From Thalassocella blandensis (GTDB taxonomy: Bacteria; Pseudomonadota; Gammaproteobacteria; Pseudomonadales; Cellvibrionaceae), in the NCBI GenBank assembly GCA_902141825.1, contig CABFPG010000004.1, positions 186,001-250,000 of the forward strand: DNA of 64,000 bases, written 5' to 3'. Shown one piece after another: positions 10,802 through 20,443 of this stretch (positions are counted from its first letter, which is position 1; each line of letters begins with the position of its first letter). Made by a program: the position numbers and the translations under genes. The notes under the pieces were generated by a model that saw nothing but the letters and a program-made list of their open reading frames with translations, made no database searches and was not told the DNA's origin.

Positions 10802-12889
10802 TTATTGCAGCAGCGACAAGACTTGTTGAGGTCTTGCATTCGCCTGAGCAAGCATGGCTTGCGAAGCCTGTTGCAGTACTTGCGCTCGACTCAATGCCGC
10901 GGTTTCAGCCGCAAAGTCAGCATCTACAATCCGCGATCGCGCAGCCGAAGTATTTTCCGACACGTTCCCAAGGTTGGAGATGGTGAAGTCGAGTCGGTTG
11001 TTTACCGCACCGAGTTCCGAACGTATACCGTTCACCGTTTCCAGAGCGTTGTCAATCACTTCGATGGCTTTTTGAGCATTAGATGCGGTATCGACAGAAA
11101 TCGACGAAATCGCAGTACCAAAAGAACCGTCGCCCAAAGAATTGGATTCACGCACACCCAGACGAGATTGAATCTCTGCATCCGTTGTGTTTTCACCAAA
11201 TTCTACTGAAATAGGATTTCCATTTGTAGAACGCAACTCCAATCCAGCGCGGACAGTCATATCCAGCGTCGCCGTAGCACCAGTGTCCAGCGTAGATGCA
11301 GATTCCTGAACCGTACCGGCCGATGTCACATAAGTCTGAGTGACCGTATCAACACCCAGAGTAGAACCGAAGAAATTGCCTGCTTGCGATACTGTACTGA
11401 TATTAATGGCACCCTGATTGGTTTCGAATACCAGGTTTGACCCCAGAACTCGAGCCGTTACGCCAGTAGTACCGGTTTCGCTGTTCAATTCTTTGGCGAT
11501 ATCGCTCAAGGTGGATGCAGTCGTCAAAGTAATGGCGATTTCCGCACCATTGAGCACCAGGTCAAAGTCACCACCCGCATTACTGGCCAGGAAGCCACTC
11601 ATATCAACCACAGCTTGCGCGTATGTTCCCGCGACAACACCTGTTTGCTGGCTAACATCATTGATCGCATCAATTTTGGCCGCCAGACTACTGGTGTCAG
11701 TCACATCAATCTGTACGCCATTGATTTTCAAATCACCCACATCCAAGGCTTCATTTGCACCCCCGGAATTCACAACCATACCCACACCGCGGACATACCC
11801 AGCGTCGGTAAATTCCCGGAAACCGTAGTGCTCAAGATCCATTAAGGTTCCCGTTGCACCCCGCTCTACCGTAATATCATCGCCATTATCCGACGACAAT
11901 ATAATCTGCGCCTGGAAGGTTGAAGCGGCAATACCAGCACCGCCACCGGTATCGGCATCAGCAAAGGCAATACTTCTCACCCCTTGCGCAGATACTTGTA
12001 ATGAACCATCATCACCGATATCGGCAGAGATAATACCGTTGGTAACCTTAGTAATCTCATCAGCCAGTTCCGACAGGCTTTCCGTATTTGCCACATTATA
12101 AGTAGTCGACAAGCCGTCGCCACCTACTACGGTAAATTGAATACCCGCAGTGCCTACAACACCCGTACCGATGGAAGTCGCGTCAATTTGTACAACCGAA
12201 GAAGCCGTTACACCGGTAATGTTTTCATTAATTTGATTAAGGATGTCATTCATCGTATCGGCAGTACCAATTTCACCCATGGCCTGACCGTTAATCAAGA
12301 TGTCCTGTTCATCCAAGGCTAAGTTGGTAGCGTCTGCATCAATTTCATCACCAACAACATCTGCACTCAAAGAGCCCATACCCAGAGTATCAGCATCTAC
12401 AGCAGTAATATTGAAACCGATGGTTTGGTTCGCCTGCGCACCAACTTGCAAAGTCACTTCACCTAAACTTCCGTCCAAAATCGTTTGGCCGTTAAAAGCT
12501 GTAGATTCTGCAATTCGGTCAAGTTCTGCAACAAGCTGCTGAACTTCGGCGTCCAGTGTCGCGCGGTCTTTATCTTCATAAATACCGTTAGCAGACTGAA
12601 TGGCCAGCTCACGCATACGCTGGAGAATGTTGGTGGACTCACCCAAAGCACCTTCAGCCGTTTGGATAAGTGAGATACCGTCATTAGCATTTCGAATGGC
12701 TTGGTTTAAGCCGCGGATTTGCGAAGTTTGTCGGTTTGAAATGGCCAAACCGGCCGCATCATCTGCAGCGGTATTGATTCGTCGCCCAGAAGCCAAGCGC
12801 TCTGAAGCTTGGTCAAGCTCTGCGCCCGATTGCAACAACTGTCGCTGAGCATTGAGAGAGCTGACGTTAGTATTTACGTATAATGGCAT
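10802..12889 (-). CDS. Flagellin, giant form (copy 2)
   Basis: A 695-residue flagellin very similar to copy 1 throughout, including the long variable domain, which differs mainly by scattered substitutions. N-terminal D0/D1 begins [21 protein letters not shown]-terminal D1/D0 contains NSLGDGSFGTAISSISVDTA and ends RPQQVLSLLQ. A strong ribosome site GGAGG lies 6 nt before the ATG, better than copy 1. Its promoter looks sigma-28 dependent, unlike copies 1 and 3. Followed by a hairpin and flaG. Confidence 0.95.
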   Translation of the reverse strand: MPLYVNTNVSSLNAQRQLLQSGAELDQASERLASGRRINTAADDAAGLAISNRQTSQIRGLNQAIRNANDGISLIQTAEGALGESTNILQRMRELAIQSANGIYEDKDRATLDAEVQQLVAELDRIAESTAFNGQTILDGSLGEVTLQVGAQANQTIGFNITAVDADTLGMGSLSADVVGDEIDADATNLALDEQDILINGQAMGEIGTADTMNDILNQINENITGVTASSVVQIDATSIGTGVVGTAGIQFTVVGGDGLSTTYNVANTESLSELADEITKVTNGIISADIGDDGSLQVSAQGVRSIAFADADTGGGAGIAASTFQAQIILSSDNGDDITVERGATGTLMDLEHYGFREFTDAGYVRGVGMVVNSGGANEALDVGDLKINGVQIDVTDTSSLAAKIDAINDVSQQTGVVAGTYAQAVVDMSGFLASNAGGDFDLVLNGAEIAITLTTASTLSDIAKELNSETGTTGVTARVLGSNLVFETNQGAINISTVSQAGNFFGSTLGVDTVTQTYVTSAGTVQESASTLDTGATATLDMTVRAGLELRSTNGNPISVEFGENTTDAEIQSRLGVRESNSLGDGSFGTAISSISVDTASNAQKAIEVIDNALETVNGIRSELGAVNNRLDFTISNLGNVSENTSAARSRIVDADFAAETAALSRAQVLQQASQAMLAQANARPQQVLSLLQ

Positions 12890-12989
12890 GGTAAGCCTCC
12901 TAACCTATACATGTGTTAGATTGCTTGCCAGCAAAAAGACCAGCCTGCAACCAGAAGCTCAGATGGATAATCGAGCGCTTCTAGCTGGA

Positions 12990-13016
12990 ATTTCGACCGT
13001 TCACGGAAGATCTTTA
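12990..13016 (-). promoter_or_regulatory. Sigma-28 promoter, flagellin copy 2
   Basis: CTAAAG, with TAAA at 13016-13013, exactly 15 nt, then GTCGAAAT (12997-12990), against the consensus GCCGATAA. It lies about 100 bp before the ATG. No sigma-54 element with correct GG-N10-GC spacing was found in this spacer. Confidence 0.6.
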
Positions 13017-13180
13017 GAAAATATTTACAAAAAACCTAAAATAATTTGCGCGTTATTGTTTTTGTTTATAGTTGGCCAGTTTATATAAGCGCCAGTTAGC
13101 TCTTATTGCCAAACTCTCAATTTATTCACCTTATCATTCCATTTGATAATTACTTTTAACGCAGCCGTACGCGGCTATTT

Positions 13181-14377
13181 TTAATCGTTCACAGGGCTGG
13201 AATCCGAAGGTTCCGCGCTGGCACTATTAACGCCGCTGACAGAACCACTTTGTCTATAGTGCTTTCGATAGGCACTGGGCGTTAGCCCCGTGAATCGTTT
13301 AAAAAAACGTTGGAACGCTGAGGCGCTATTAAAGCCACTGGCTGCAAAAATTTCCGCAATGGTGTCCTGATCATAATGTGAATCACTTAAGCGTCTTTTC
13401 GCTTCGTTTACACGATGCTCGTTAATGAACTCAAAAAAGTTAGTCCCGAAATGGCGATTAATAACAGCGGACGTTTCGCGAACAGGCAGGTTTATAGTTT
13501 CTGAAAACTGCTCGATATTAATATTGTGTTTTAAATGTAGTGCCTGACCTTGAACGCCGGCTTCCACTTTAGCGATTGCGACCGGATCTGGTGACTCGGG
13601 GTTTTTATCTGGCGAGGTGTTTTGGTGCGTAATAATAAGGCTCTGCGCATGTGACATACTGTAAACAAATAAAGATACCACCAGAATAAAGCTGAAATAA
13701 TTATCCGCAATGCCTAAATCACCTGCCAGTGGCACATTCACCACATTTCCTAATCCGTTAACAATAAGCGTCCAGAGCCAGACCAACGTGAACCCAAAAC
13801 TGATCGCATGAAGCCAGTTTGGAGCCAGTGTTACGATATCTGCAAATTGTTGTTTAAGACGGGTTTTATATTTCAAAATTTCCCAAATTGCGTATATCCC
13901 ATAGAGTACGGGAATCACTTTTATCCCATACCAATATACATTAACCAATTGCGACAGAGATTCAGTGAATGCTGGAGAAGCAAACAACAGCGCCTGCGTA
14001 TCGATGTCGGTACACAGAATAAAAACGCTGAGTATCACGCAAGGGAACAAGTGTAAAAACCATAAGGGTTTAAACTGCGTCGGAGGGAAAACGAGAGATC
14101 GAATGTACAACCACAATGCAGTACCCTTGAGCAGAGACGAAAAGCCCAGCAAATAAGGCAAGCCCTTTTGCATGTTAGACGAAAGTGTAATGTACTCATT
14201 CCATAAAAGCATGGTACAAACACTGTTTACCGCTATACACACAAAAAACACTACGAGAAAGCTTCCTGCTTCCCGATTATTACCGCTCACCGCAAAGCGC
14301 AGCACTATAAATACCACGCTCAACGCTGCTGTAATCAACAACACAATATCATGTAAATTGAATAAAGGAGCATCCAT
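13181..14377 (-). CDS. Membrane-anchored AraC-family regulator
   Basis: A 398-residue protein with an N-terminal membrane half (about 1-245, seven hydrophobic segments beginning LHDIVLLITAALSVVFIVLRF) and a C-terminal AraC/XylS DNA-binding domain (about 285-380). The second helix-turn-helix reads DTIAEIFAASGFNSASAFQRFFKRFTG with the typical GF.S.S.F.R.FKR..G.TP pattern. Such proteins probably sense membrane or periplasmic cues. The Asp/Ser-rich tail (about 382-398) looks unstructured. It sits beside flagellin copy 2, with its own gap; a link to flagellar control is not shown by the sequence. Confidence 0.85.
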   Translation of the reverse strand: MDAPLFNLHDIVLLITAALSVVFIVLRFAVSGNNREAGSFLVVFFVCIAVNSVCTMLLWNEYITLSSNMQKGLPYLLGFSSLLKGTALWLYIRSLVFPPTQFKPLWFLHLFPCVILSVFILCTDIDTQALLFASPAFTESLSQLVNVYWYGIKVIPVLYGIYAIWEILKYKTRLKQQFADIVTLAPNWLHAISFGFTLVWLWTLIVNGLGNVVNVPLAGDLGIADNYFSFILVVSLFVYSMSHAQSLIITHQNTSPDKNPESPDPVAIAKVEAGVQGQALHLKHNINIEQFSETINLPVRETSAVINRHFGTNFFEFINEHRVNEAKRRLSDSHYDQDTIAEIFAASGFNSASAFQRFFKRFTGLTPSAYRKHYRQSGSVSGVNSASAEPSDSSPVND

Positions 14378-14507
14378 CGTTTTCTGATTCGCTTAAATGG
14401 TTAAATCGAGGCCACAGTATACAAAAATACTGATATGATTGACGTCACATATAAAACAAAAATAAAATTGAAATATTAGCCCTGTATGTTCCCTGCTCTG
14501 CCCATAA

Positions 14508-14562
14508 ATGAGCAAGAGATGAATAAGAGACGAGTAAAAAACGATTAAAAGACGAGAACAAG
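14508..14562. repeat. 11-bp degenerate tandem array, 5 units
   Basis: Consecutive 11-mers: ATGAGCAAGAG, ATGAATAAGAG, ACGAGTAAAAA, ACGATTAAAAG, ACGAGAACAAG, in perfect phase. Looser copies may continue to about 14605. Confidence 0.8.
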
Positions 14563-15114
14563 GCTAGCTAGACACGAAAAAAGACTAGCAAGAAACGAGA
14601 AATAATAATTAAACAAGTTTTGATAAAACGCAGTCCTGCGGAAATGGAGCAAATCTACTAAGCGTTCACCTTTTGTTCCTTACAGAATTTCTGTCGCGGA
14701 CGTTGCAGCACAGGATAACGTTTTCATAGTTTTACATGAGGATGCTGACATGTTGGTAAAACAATCCCGGTTAAATTGTTATTTTAAAGCATAACCGCTT
14801 ACAAAAACGATCAAATCAACATGATTTTCCGGAATACGTATTTTCTACAAAAACGTTTTCCACAAAAAGCACAAACATAGCGCACGGCATTTTTGGTAAC
14901 CTCCATGCAAAACGCTCAATGAAGCAGCAAAAAGAATAACGACAAAACATCAGAAAACAGTATTAAACTTAAGATATATTGAAGACCCTATAATAAAGCA
15001 CGGAAACACTGTACGAGTACAAGCCAATAGCGCCAGGGTGAAACACCCTTCGGACAAGAGCGATCAAGTAAAACCGATTTAAAGTAAAAAATAAAAAGTA
15101 TAACGCGGTAAAGT

Positions 15115-15213
15115 AAAGTACGAATAATCAAAGTACGACCAAATAAAGCACAGTAACAAAGCACGGTTATAAAAAGCAGAGTAATAAAAAGCAGAGCTAT
15201 AAAAAGAGCACAG
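15115..15213. repeat. 13-15-bp degenerate tandem array, 7 units
   Basis: Units start at 15115, 15130, 15145, 15158, 15171, 15186 and 15201, alternating between 15 and 13 bp. Best matches are AAAGCACAGTAAC with AAAGCACGGTTAT, and AAAAAGCAGAGTAAT with AAAAAGCAGAGCTAT. Weaker units extend left to about 15080. Confidence 0.75.
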
Positions 15214-15700
15214 AAAGACCACAGCAGGTATGGATGTCGGAACAAATACCTGAATCGCATTACAATAACAAAACAGGCTCTATTTCAGTCGCTTGATCAG
15301 GGCTACCTACAAAAAATTACACAATGTTTACGTATAAGTTTTAGTGCATATACGTTTTTAAATTATTCACACAGTGAATGACGTAGATATTGAAATGAAT
15401 GTATCTGGTTGAACAATATTGTTTAACTTATTGGTTAAGATGTATCGTGAATACACACAGGTAAGGCATATCGTTACAGCATATTAGCCTGTCAGCTATA
15501 AACGACTCGACTTAAAAACCAGCAACCAAGATCATTTTGTCTTAAGCGTTCTCGCGTGGATTCATTTGGTTACACCGTGGTCAACATTATTGTAACAATG
15601 ACCATTACAAAAGATGGCCAGATGATGCCACCCGAGCATAAGAGCGCAAAAATAAACCGTGTTTGGTTCTAACCCCAAACCCACTTATGTAGGTGATACC

Positions 15701-16315
15701 GTGAAAAAGTTCGTATTTTCCATCGCGATATTGGCATTAACGCAAAATGCTTTCGCACAGTTTCCCGTTCCGGATAAAGATCTGGATACCTGGGGGTTCG
15801 CCAAGAAAAAAATTGAATCGCCACGTTCGAGCTTGAGTGATAGTGGCGCGACAATTTCGTTTCAAGCCATTCGCCCGGTGGATACCGAAGCACATTTTGT
15901 CTTGATTGAAGAGTGTTATGACACAGTTGAACAAGCTAAGCAGCGCGTAAAAAATATTCCAAAGCTCAGTAAAGCCGCTAAATCTGGTGGGGTATACGAA
16001 AAAGGGTTCGAAATTCAAAATTGCGTATACATTGTTAACGCACCGGAAGTAAACCAAGTCACCAGCTTGCGATATACCGTTTACCCACTCTTTTACGCCC
16101 ACATGGTCGGCAGACATGATTTTCTGTATTACGTCACCGCTAAAAGCGGAGCTAACTTGCGAAAATCCGCTGACTCCGCGAGTGAAACCAAAACCACCAT
16201 GCCCGTCAACAGTGTTGTTTACGTCATCAACGAATCGGGCGAATGGAAAACGGCCGTAACCATTAAAGGCAGTGGGTATATTCACCAGGATTTAGTGAAA
16301 AAGATCTACCCTTGA
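15701..16315 (+). CDS. Exported protein with C-terminal SH3-like domain
   Basis: Read from GTG 15701, preceded by AGGTGA, this is 204 residues starting with a signal peptide (KKFVFSIAILALTQNAFA). Residues about 140-204 form a bacterial SH3-type domain: YYVTAKSGANLRKSADSASE, then VYVINESGEWKTAV and a terminal GYIHQDLVKKIY. The middle part is unfamiliar, with two Cys. SH3b domains often bind peptidoglycan or periplasmic partners. A longer reading from GTG 15659 adds 14 residues ahead of the signal peptide and is unlikely. It stands alone between two large spacers. Confidence 0.78.
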   Translation: MKKFVFSIAILALTQNAFAQFPVPDKDLDTWGFAKKKIESPRSSLSDSGATISFQAIRPVDTEAHFVLIEECYDTVEQAKQRVKNIPKLSKAAKSGGVYEKGFEIQNCVYIVNAPEVNQVTSLRYTVYPLFYAHMVGRHDFLYYVTAKSGANLRKSADSASETKTTMPVNSVVYVINESGEWKTAVTIKGSGYIHQDLVKKIYP

Positions 16316-16847
16316 TAACAACTCCAGGCAGCTTTTACTCCCGTCTGTAGCGCCACAGCCTTTTTATTTCCCTAACCTTCAAAAGTGTGCGGGGCGACTA
16401 TATTGTCGCACACGAACCGAACTCAGCGCTTTATTCGGGTAGGCAACCTCTAATGGAAAAGCAGCGTCTAAGAGAGAAGAACAACTTCCAACGAGAAAAC
16501 AGGATGGTATGACCTGCAAACGAAGAAAGAAAAAAGAAGAACAAAAACTTTTAAAGGAAGACACAGGTAAAAACAAGAACGTTTCATGTGCTCTTGTTTA
16601 GGGGGCAGAAGGCGCGATATTTACATATTTATCACTACAAAAAGATATCGGCAAAGAGTAACGCGTAAAATAAAAACCAGGTATGCACCAACCTCCTACC
16701 GCTTCGCCTTTCGTCGAATCACTTCACCTGCCGGGTGTTTAGGAGAAGGAAGAGAGCTAAACACAGCAGGTGGTTAGGAGAATTGGTTGATCACAATAAA
16801 CCAACCATATCACGCAAATAACTATCTTTAGGCTCAACCAACCCCGG
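16316..16847. other. Spacer between two convergent genes
   Basis: A 532 bp stretch without a credible gene. The part from 16480 to 16575 is strongly purine-rich on the plus strand (GAAGAAAGAAAAAAGAAGAA). Short inverted repeats near 16786-16810 (TTGGTT/AACCAA) and around the chitinase stop may help end transcription; none is a convincing terminator. Confidence 0.4.
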
Positions 16848-18545
16848 TTAACAACCGAGGTTATTCCCGGGGCTTACACCAAGGATATTGGTAATTTCCG
16901 TATAGTAGTCAATTCGACGTTGAACTTTATCAGGATAACCGCCATTACATTCCAGCGCGCCATTAATGGCACGAACGGTTTCACCGAAACCAGCCCCTGT
17001 CACCATAGCGTCGTGAGATGTCATGGAGCCTGCACCAGTCGCAGTCATCCAGAACCATATGGCTGTTTTCCAGGCAACAACAGGGTCATTTTCCACCAGC
17101 TCAGGATATTTACGTAAATCCAAACCCAGTGCCGCACCAGCAGTACAGTAATTACCATTCCAGCTTAATTGGATCGGGCCGCGGCCATAATAGCGCTTCC
17201 CTGGCTCACAAGCACAATTGGGTGTACCCCAGTCTCCACAGTAGTCGGCTTTCTGTATTTCCGTCACATAAACAAACCCACCCGTTTCATGTTTAAAGTT
17301 AGCCAATGCTGCAGCAAGCTCACGTTTTTGCGTTTCAATACTGCCTGTTTTTGCAAACCCCGGCCACTCCTGACTATTGGCGGCTTCAACAAAATCGCGA
17401 TATTGATAAAAAGGGTTTTTACCCGGAAACAACTGATTAAACTGTGCCTCCGTCATGTGGAAACCTTGACTGCTACCAGAGCTGGAAGATGAACTACTGG
17501 AGGAGCTGCTACTTGAACTACCCGTCCCACCACAACTCTGGCTTGTTGGTTCCCAGAACCACGTGCTGATGGTTGGGTCATAGCCGGGGTTTTCGTGTTC
17601 GGCTATGTAGTTGTTTCCATCGCTATACCTGACAACATCACCGACATAGTATTGCGTTCCAGCAACCCAGTTCGCACAATTACCATGACCCCCACTGGAA
17701 CTGGAGCTTGAACTAGAACTGGAGCTAGAGCTGGAAGAGCCGCCGCCAGACCCAGTGCTATAAAGCTGACTTTGCGGAACAACTTCTCTAACCTGTTTCG
17801 GGCTGGACCACTCAAATTTGATATTCGCACCACCCCAGTTTTCAAAGTACTCAACCACAATATCGTACTTTTGCCCACCATTGAGCCAAATTGCTCCTTC
17901 GTACCAGATATCCCAGTCATCTACCCACTTATCAATCAGCAAAGTGCCATTAATGTATACACGCCGGCCATTATCACTGCGAATATGAAAGGTATAAGTA
18001 TCACTGAAACGCGGTTGAATTTTGCCCGTCCATTTTACGGTAAACCCATCGGCATTAAGTGACGCGTCGGGCGATGCATTTCCCCAGTCAAAATCTAAGG
18101 CAGCATCCACGCGCGTGAAGATTTCATTGTCAAAATTCATACCGCTGTAATAAGTTCCCGTTAATCCGTCGCCACTACCATTGACTGGATTTCCTGAACT
18201 GGACGAGCTTGACGAAGAAGATGAACTAGAGGAACCCGTATTCCCACTGTCGCATGCACCCAGGTCTGCCCAAGCATCACCAGATGCCCACCCCGTTGCT
18301 GGAGCGTAGGGACCACCAACACTACACCAACCACCGATTTTACATTGATAGGCATTACCCGACGATTGGACGACCGCGCCATTGCTATAAGCAGATCCAT
18401 CGACATAGTCATTCACTCCTTGACAGTTATAAGCATTCGCAGAATGAGTCAACATTAGGAGTATTGCGAATAGCACAGTGGAAAAGGAAGAAACCGTAAA
18501 TCGCGTTTGAGAATATTCAGAATGGGCGGATATAGATTTTTGCAT
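16848..18545 (-). CDS. Secreted multidomain GH19 chitinase (CBM5/12, PA14, CBM5/12, GH19)
   Basis: 565 residues in this order: signal peptide (1-38, ending SANA); CBM5/12 chitin-binding module (about 39-98, YNCQGVNDYVDGSAYSNG and AWADLGAC); poly-Ser linker; PA14 domain (about 125-265, GLTGTYYSGMNFDNE, YTFHIRSDNGRRVYINGTLL); poly-Ser linker; second CBM5/12 (about 285-335, CANWVAGTQYYVGDVV); poly-Ser linker; GH19 catalytic domain (about 360-565). The GH19 domain has ALANFKHETGGFVYVTE with the general acid Glu in HET and the second Glu in VTE, plus YYGRGPIQLSWNGNY. It cleaves chitin outside the cell. Poly-serine linkers are typical of Saccharophagus/Teredinibacter/Cellvibrio polysaccharidases. 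PA14 within a chitinase is unusual. Confidence 0.95.
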   Translation of the reverse strand: MQKSISAHSEYSQTRFTVSSFSTVLFAILLMLTHSANAYNCQGVNDYVDGSAYSNGAVVQSSGNAYQCKIGGWCSVGGPYAPATGWASGDAWADLGACDSGNTGSSSSSSSSSSSSSGNPVNGSGDGLTGTYYSGMNFDNEIFTRVDAALDFDWGNASPDASLNADGFTVKWTGKIQPRFSDTYTFHIRSDNGRRVYINGTLLIDKWVDDWDIWYEGAIWLNGGQKYDIVVEYFENWGGANIKFEWSSPKQVREVVPQSQLYSTGSGGGSSSSSSSSSSSSSSSGGHGNCANWVAGTQYYVGDVVRYSDGNNYIAEHENPGYDPTISTWFWEPTSQSCGGTGSSSSSSSSSSSSSSGSSQGFHMTEAQFNQLFPGKNPFYQYRDFVEAANSQEWPGFAKTGSIETQKRELAAALANFKHETGGFVYVTEIQKADYCGDWGTPNCACEPGKRYYGRGPIQLSWNGNYCTAGAALGLDLRKYPELVENDPVVAWKTAIWFWMTATGAGSMTSHDAMVTGAGFGETVRAINGALECNGGYPDKVQRRIDYYTEITNILGVSPGNNLGC

Positions 18546-19091
18546 CGCAAACCTCTGATTGAGAAAGTTTGAAAACCGATTTTTAAAATATTGGTATCGG
18601 AATGCTAAGGTCGTTTTTCCGGCATCCCGTCAACTATCGCAATACGCTTTTGGACGAGATTTTTGATGCCAGCACTAAAATAGTAACAGCATTTTTTGTT
18701 TTAATTAAAAGAACAGAAAAAATTGAATTGAATTTTGAAGTAAAACGCGCGTTGACATAACAGAAGGGAATTAGGTTGCACCATATCAACGTAATATTTA
18801 TCGATTTTAAAAATAGTATTAATTTTGCTATCGCTTTCAGCGGATTCTTTAATAAGAAAATAATCTTAAACGCTACGCTCTTGAAAAAACCAAATATGAT
18901 TGAAATGATCGATTCCATCTCGTCATCAAGAGCGCAACATCGGAACCGGTGCCCGCTGACGGTAATACCGCCGAAGTATTTTTATTTGATTCTAACTATT
19001 TGCTGTAATTCAAGTGCCTCGGTATTTATCCTTTACATATCTCAAGATCTTTTAAAAATTCACCTATCAACAATTTAATATTTCAACTATT
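18546..19091. other. AT-rich spacer upstream of the chitinase
   Basis: 546 bp without a supported gene, AT-rich. It must contain the chitinase promoter, but no clear box or operator was recognised. A GC-rich patch at 18930-18980 has CCGGTGCCCGC flanked by short complementary pieces; no riboswitch class could be assigned. Confidence 0.35.
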
Positions 19092-19634
19092 TTACTCCAT
19101 CAACACAGGAAAGCTTTGGTACTCACAATAAATAAACGATGTGTCACACACCTGGACAATAAAATATAGATCCTGCGGCAGGGTTTTCACTAAATCGCCG
19201 ATATACTCCTCCTGTACAGTGTCAGACGGTGTATCACAGGTGAGGTAAAAATCAGAGGAATAATCACAATACTGATATTGCTGATGATAACAATCCGAAT
19301 ACGGTGAGCACCAATCAGAAGTGATCAAGCGACTTCCGGTACTTTGGTCAATGTCATTCACCCTCAACTCTACAAAGAAATCACCTTCACTTCGCATATC
19401 CCAGAAAACTTCAAACTCACCGAAGTTCACATACGGCGACAACGCCAAATGTTCATTATCAAATTCACTATTAACTGCATAGGTATCGACCATATTTGCC
19501 ATATACAATTGCGGACGGTGAGGGGCAGAGGTCGAATCATCATAACAATCGTCATAGCAGCTATCTTCATGACAGGCGGTAAGACCTATAATGGAAAGCA
19601 GCAAAACCCCATATGTTAAGCGTTTAACATTCAT
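19092..19634 (-). CDS. Small Cys/Tyr-rich lipoprotein, function unknown
   Basis: Read from ATG 19634, 6 nt after AAAGGTG, it has 180 residues. Signal peptide MNVKRLTYGVLLLSIIGLTAC ends in a lipobox (LTAC), so it is probably lipid-anchored. The mature part has clusters of acidic residues, Tyr and Cys (CYDDCYDD; YSDCYHQQYQYCDYS), suggesting disulfides. I do not recognise the family. It stands alone with AT-rich flanks. Confidence 0.7.
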   Translation of the reverse strand: MNVKRLTYGVLLLSIIGLTACHEDSCYDDCYDDSTSAPHRPQLYMANMVDTYAVNSEFDNEHLALSPYVNFGEFEVFWDMRSEGDFFVELRVNDIDQSTGSRLITSDWCSPYSDCYHQQYQYCDYSSDFYLTCDTPSDTVQEEYIGDLVKTLPQDLYFIVQVCDTSFIYCEYQSFPVLME

Positions 19635-19994
19635 AAAATTCACCTTTGATCGTATCCATCCATTACTTTTATGTATGACTGTTCATAATGTTGTCTTGTC
19701 GCAAATCCATAGGCCTTATGAAATTTGCAGCTTATGCACATAATAGATAAGGGATACTGAACTTAAGCTGAATAGGATATTGGTGCTATTTTTGAGCGCG
19801 AATCCACCTTTCTGGAAAAAGCTTGTCGGCTATAATCACTATTTACCTGGTGAATAACGTTTAAAATTACGCTTTAGGCACTGCGTAGTTTTGAATGCAC
19901 TCCAAATCGACCATATCGACATCCTGGCGTTTATTAATATTCTTCCAGAAAACATTTTTTATTTTATACAAGCAGCTGAAATAAGATTTATTAC
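19635..19994. other. Divergent spacer
   Basis: 360 bp between the divergent lipoprotein and DUF962 genes. No ORF, repeat or confident promoter box seen. Confidence 0.3.
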
Positions 19995-20360
19995 ATGAAG
20001 CAAATTGACACTTTCACAGAATTCTGGCCATTTTATCTCAACGAACACAAGCAAAAAGATACACGCCTGCTGCATTTTGTGGGGACCGGATTTTCGTTTA
20101 TTTTTCTTTCGCTAGGGATCATTGTAGATCCCTCATTGCTTATTCTGGCGCCGCTCTTTGGCTACGGCTTTGCCTGGATTTCACATTATTATGTCGAGCG
20201 AAACAGACCTGCTACGTTTACACATCCCTGGTGGTCATTATTGGCCGACTATAAAATGTTTTATCTAATGTGTCTGGGGAAGATTGATGGTGAATTAAAG
20301 CGCTATGAAATTCCACATCAGAGCGATAGACATTTCCCTCAAGATAACAAACTTCCCTAG
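19995..20360 (+). CDS. DUF962/Mpo1-like membrane protein
   Basis: 121 residues with the family pattern: FWPFYLNEHKQKDTRLLHFVGT, two membrane segments, YGFAWISHYYVERNRPATFTHPWWSL and a C-terminal segment DYKMFYLMCLGK. The His residues in HFVGT, ISHYYVE and TFTHP fit the metal-binding set of Mpo1, the yeast 2-hydroxy fatty acid dioxygenase of the alpha-oxidation pathway. Bacterial members are mostly untested. Single gene, convergent with the membrane-protein gene that follows. Confidence 0.85.
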   Translation: MKQIDTFTEFWPFYLNEHKQKDTRLLHFVGTGFSFIFLSLGIIVDPSLLILAPLFGYGFAWISHYYVERNRPATFTHPWWSLLADYKMFYLMCLGKIDGELKRYEIPHQSDRHFPQDNKLP

Positions 20361-20386
20361 GCTTACATGCCTGGGCATGTAAACCT
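20359..20386. terminator. Hairpin between convergent genes
   Basis: AGGCTTACATGCC pairs with GGCATGTAAACCT, 12 of 13 positions, overlapping the DUF962 stop. No T-run, so the termination role is inferred from position between converging genes. Confidence 0.45.
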
Positions 20387-20443
20387 GAACTTCATACCAA
20401 TAAAAATACCTCTCACCTTCAACGCTCGATTTTAGTCAACACA

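Larger units (their letters stand above)
14378..15700. other. 1.3-kb gene-free, A-rich spacer
   Basis: No ORF here looks like a protein. A 90-residue hydrophobic ORF on the minus strand (14988-15260) arises from A-rich repeats read as Leu/Phe/Ile codons. The spacer holds two tandem arrays (14508-14562 and 15115-15213), and a 16-bp two-copy motif near 14835-14870 (TTTTCTACAAAAAC / TTTTCCACAAAAAG). Upstream signals of the divergent genes at either end must lie here. Confidence 0.55.

Noticed and set aside
14988-15260. 90-residue hydrophobic ORF on the minus strand
   Set aside because: Its Leu/Phe/Ile content comes from an A-rich degenerate tandem array; no ribosome site and no gene-like codon pattern.
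18930-18980. Possible cyclic-di-GMP (GEMM) riboswitch upstream of the chitinase
   Set aside because: A short GC-rich stretch recalls the 3' part of GEMM, but the conserved GGGACGCAAAGCC core is absent and the spacing to the gene is about 400 bp.
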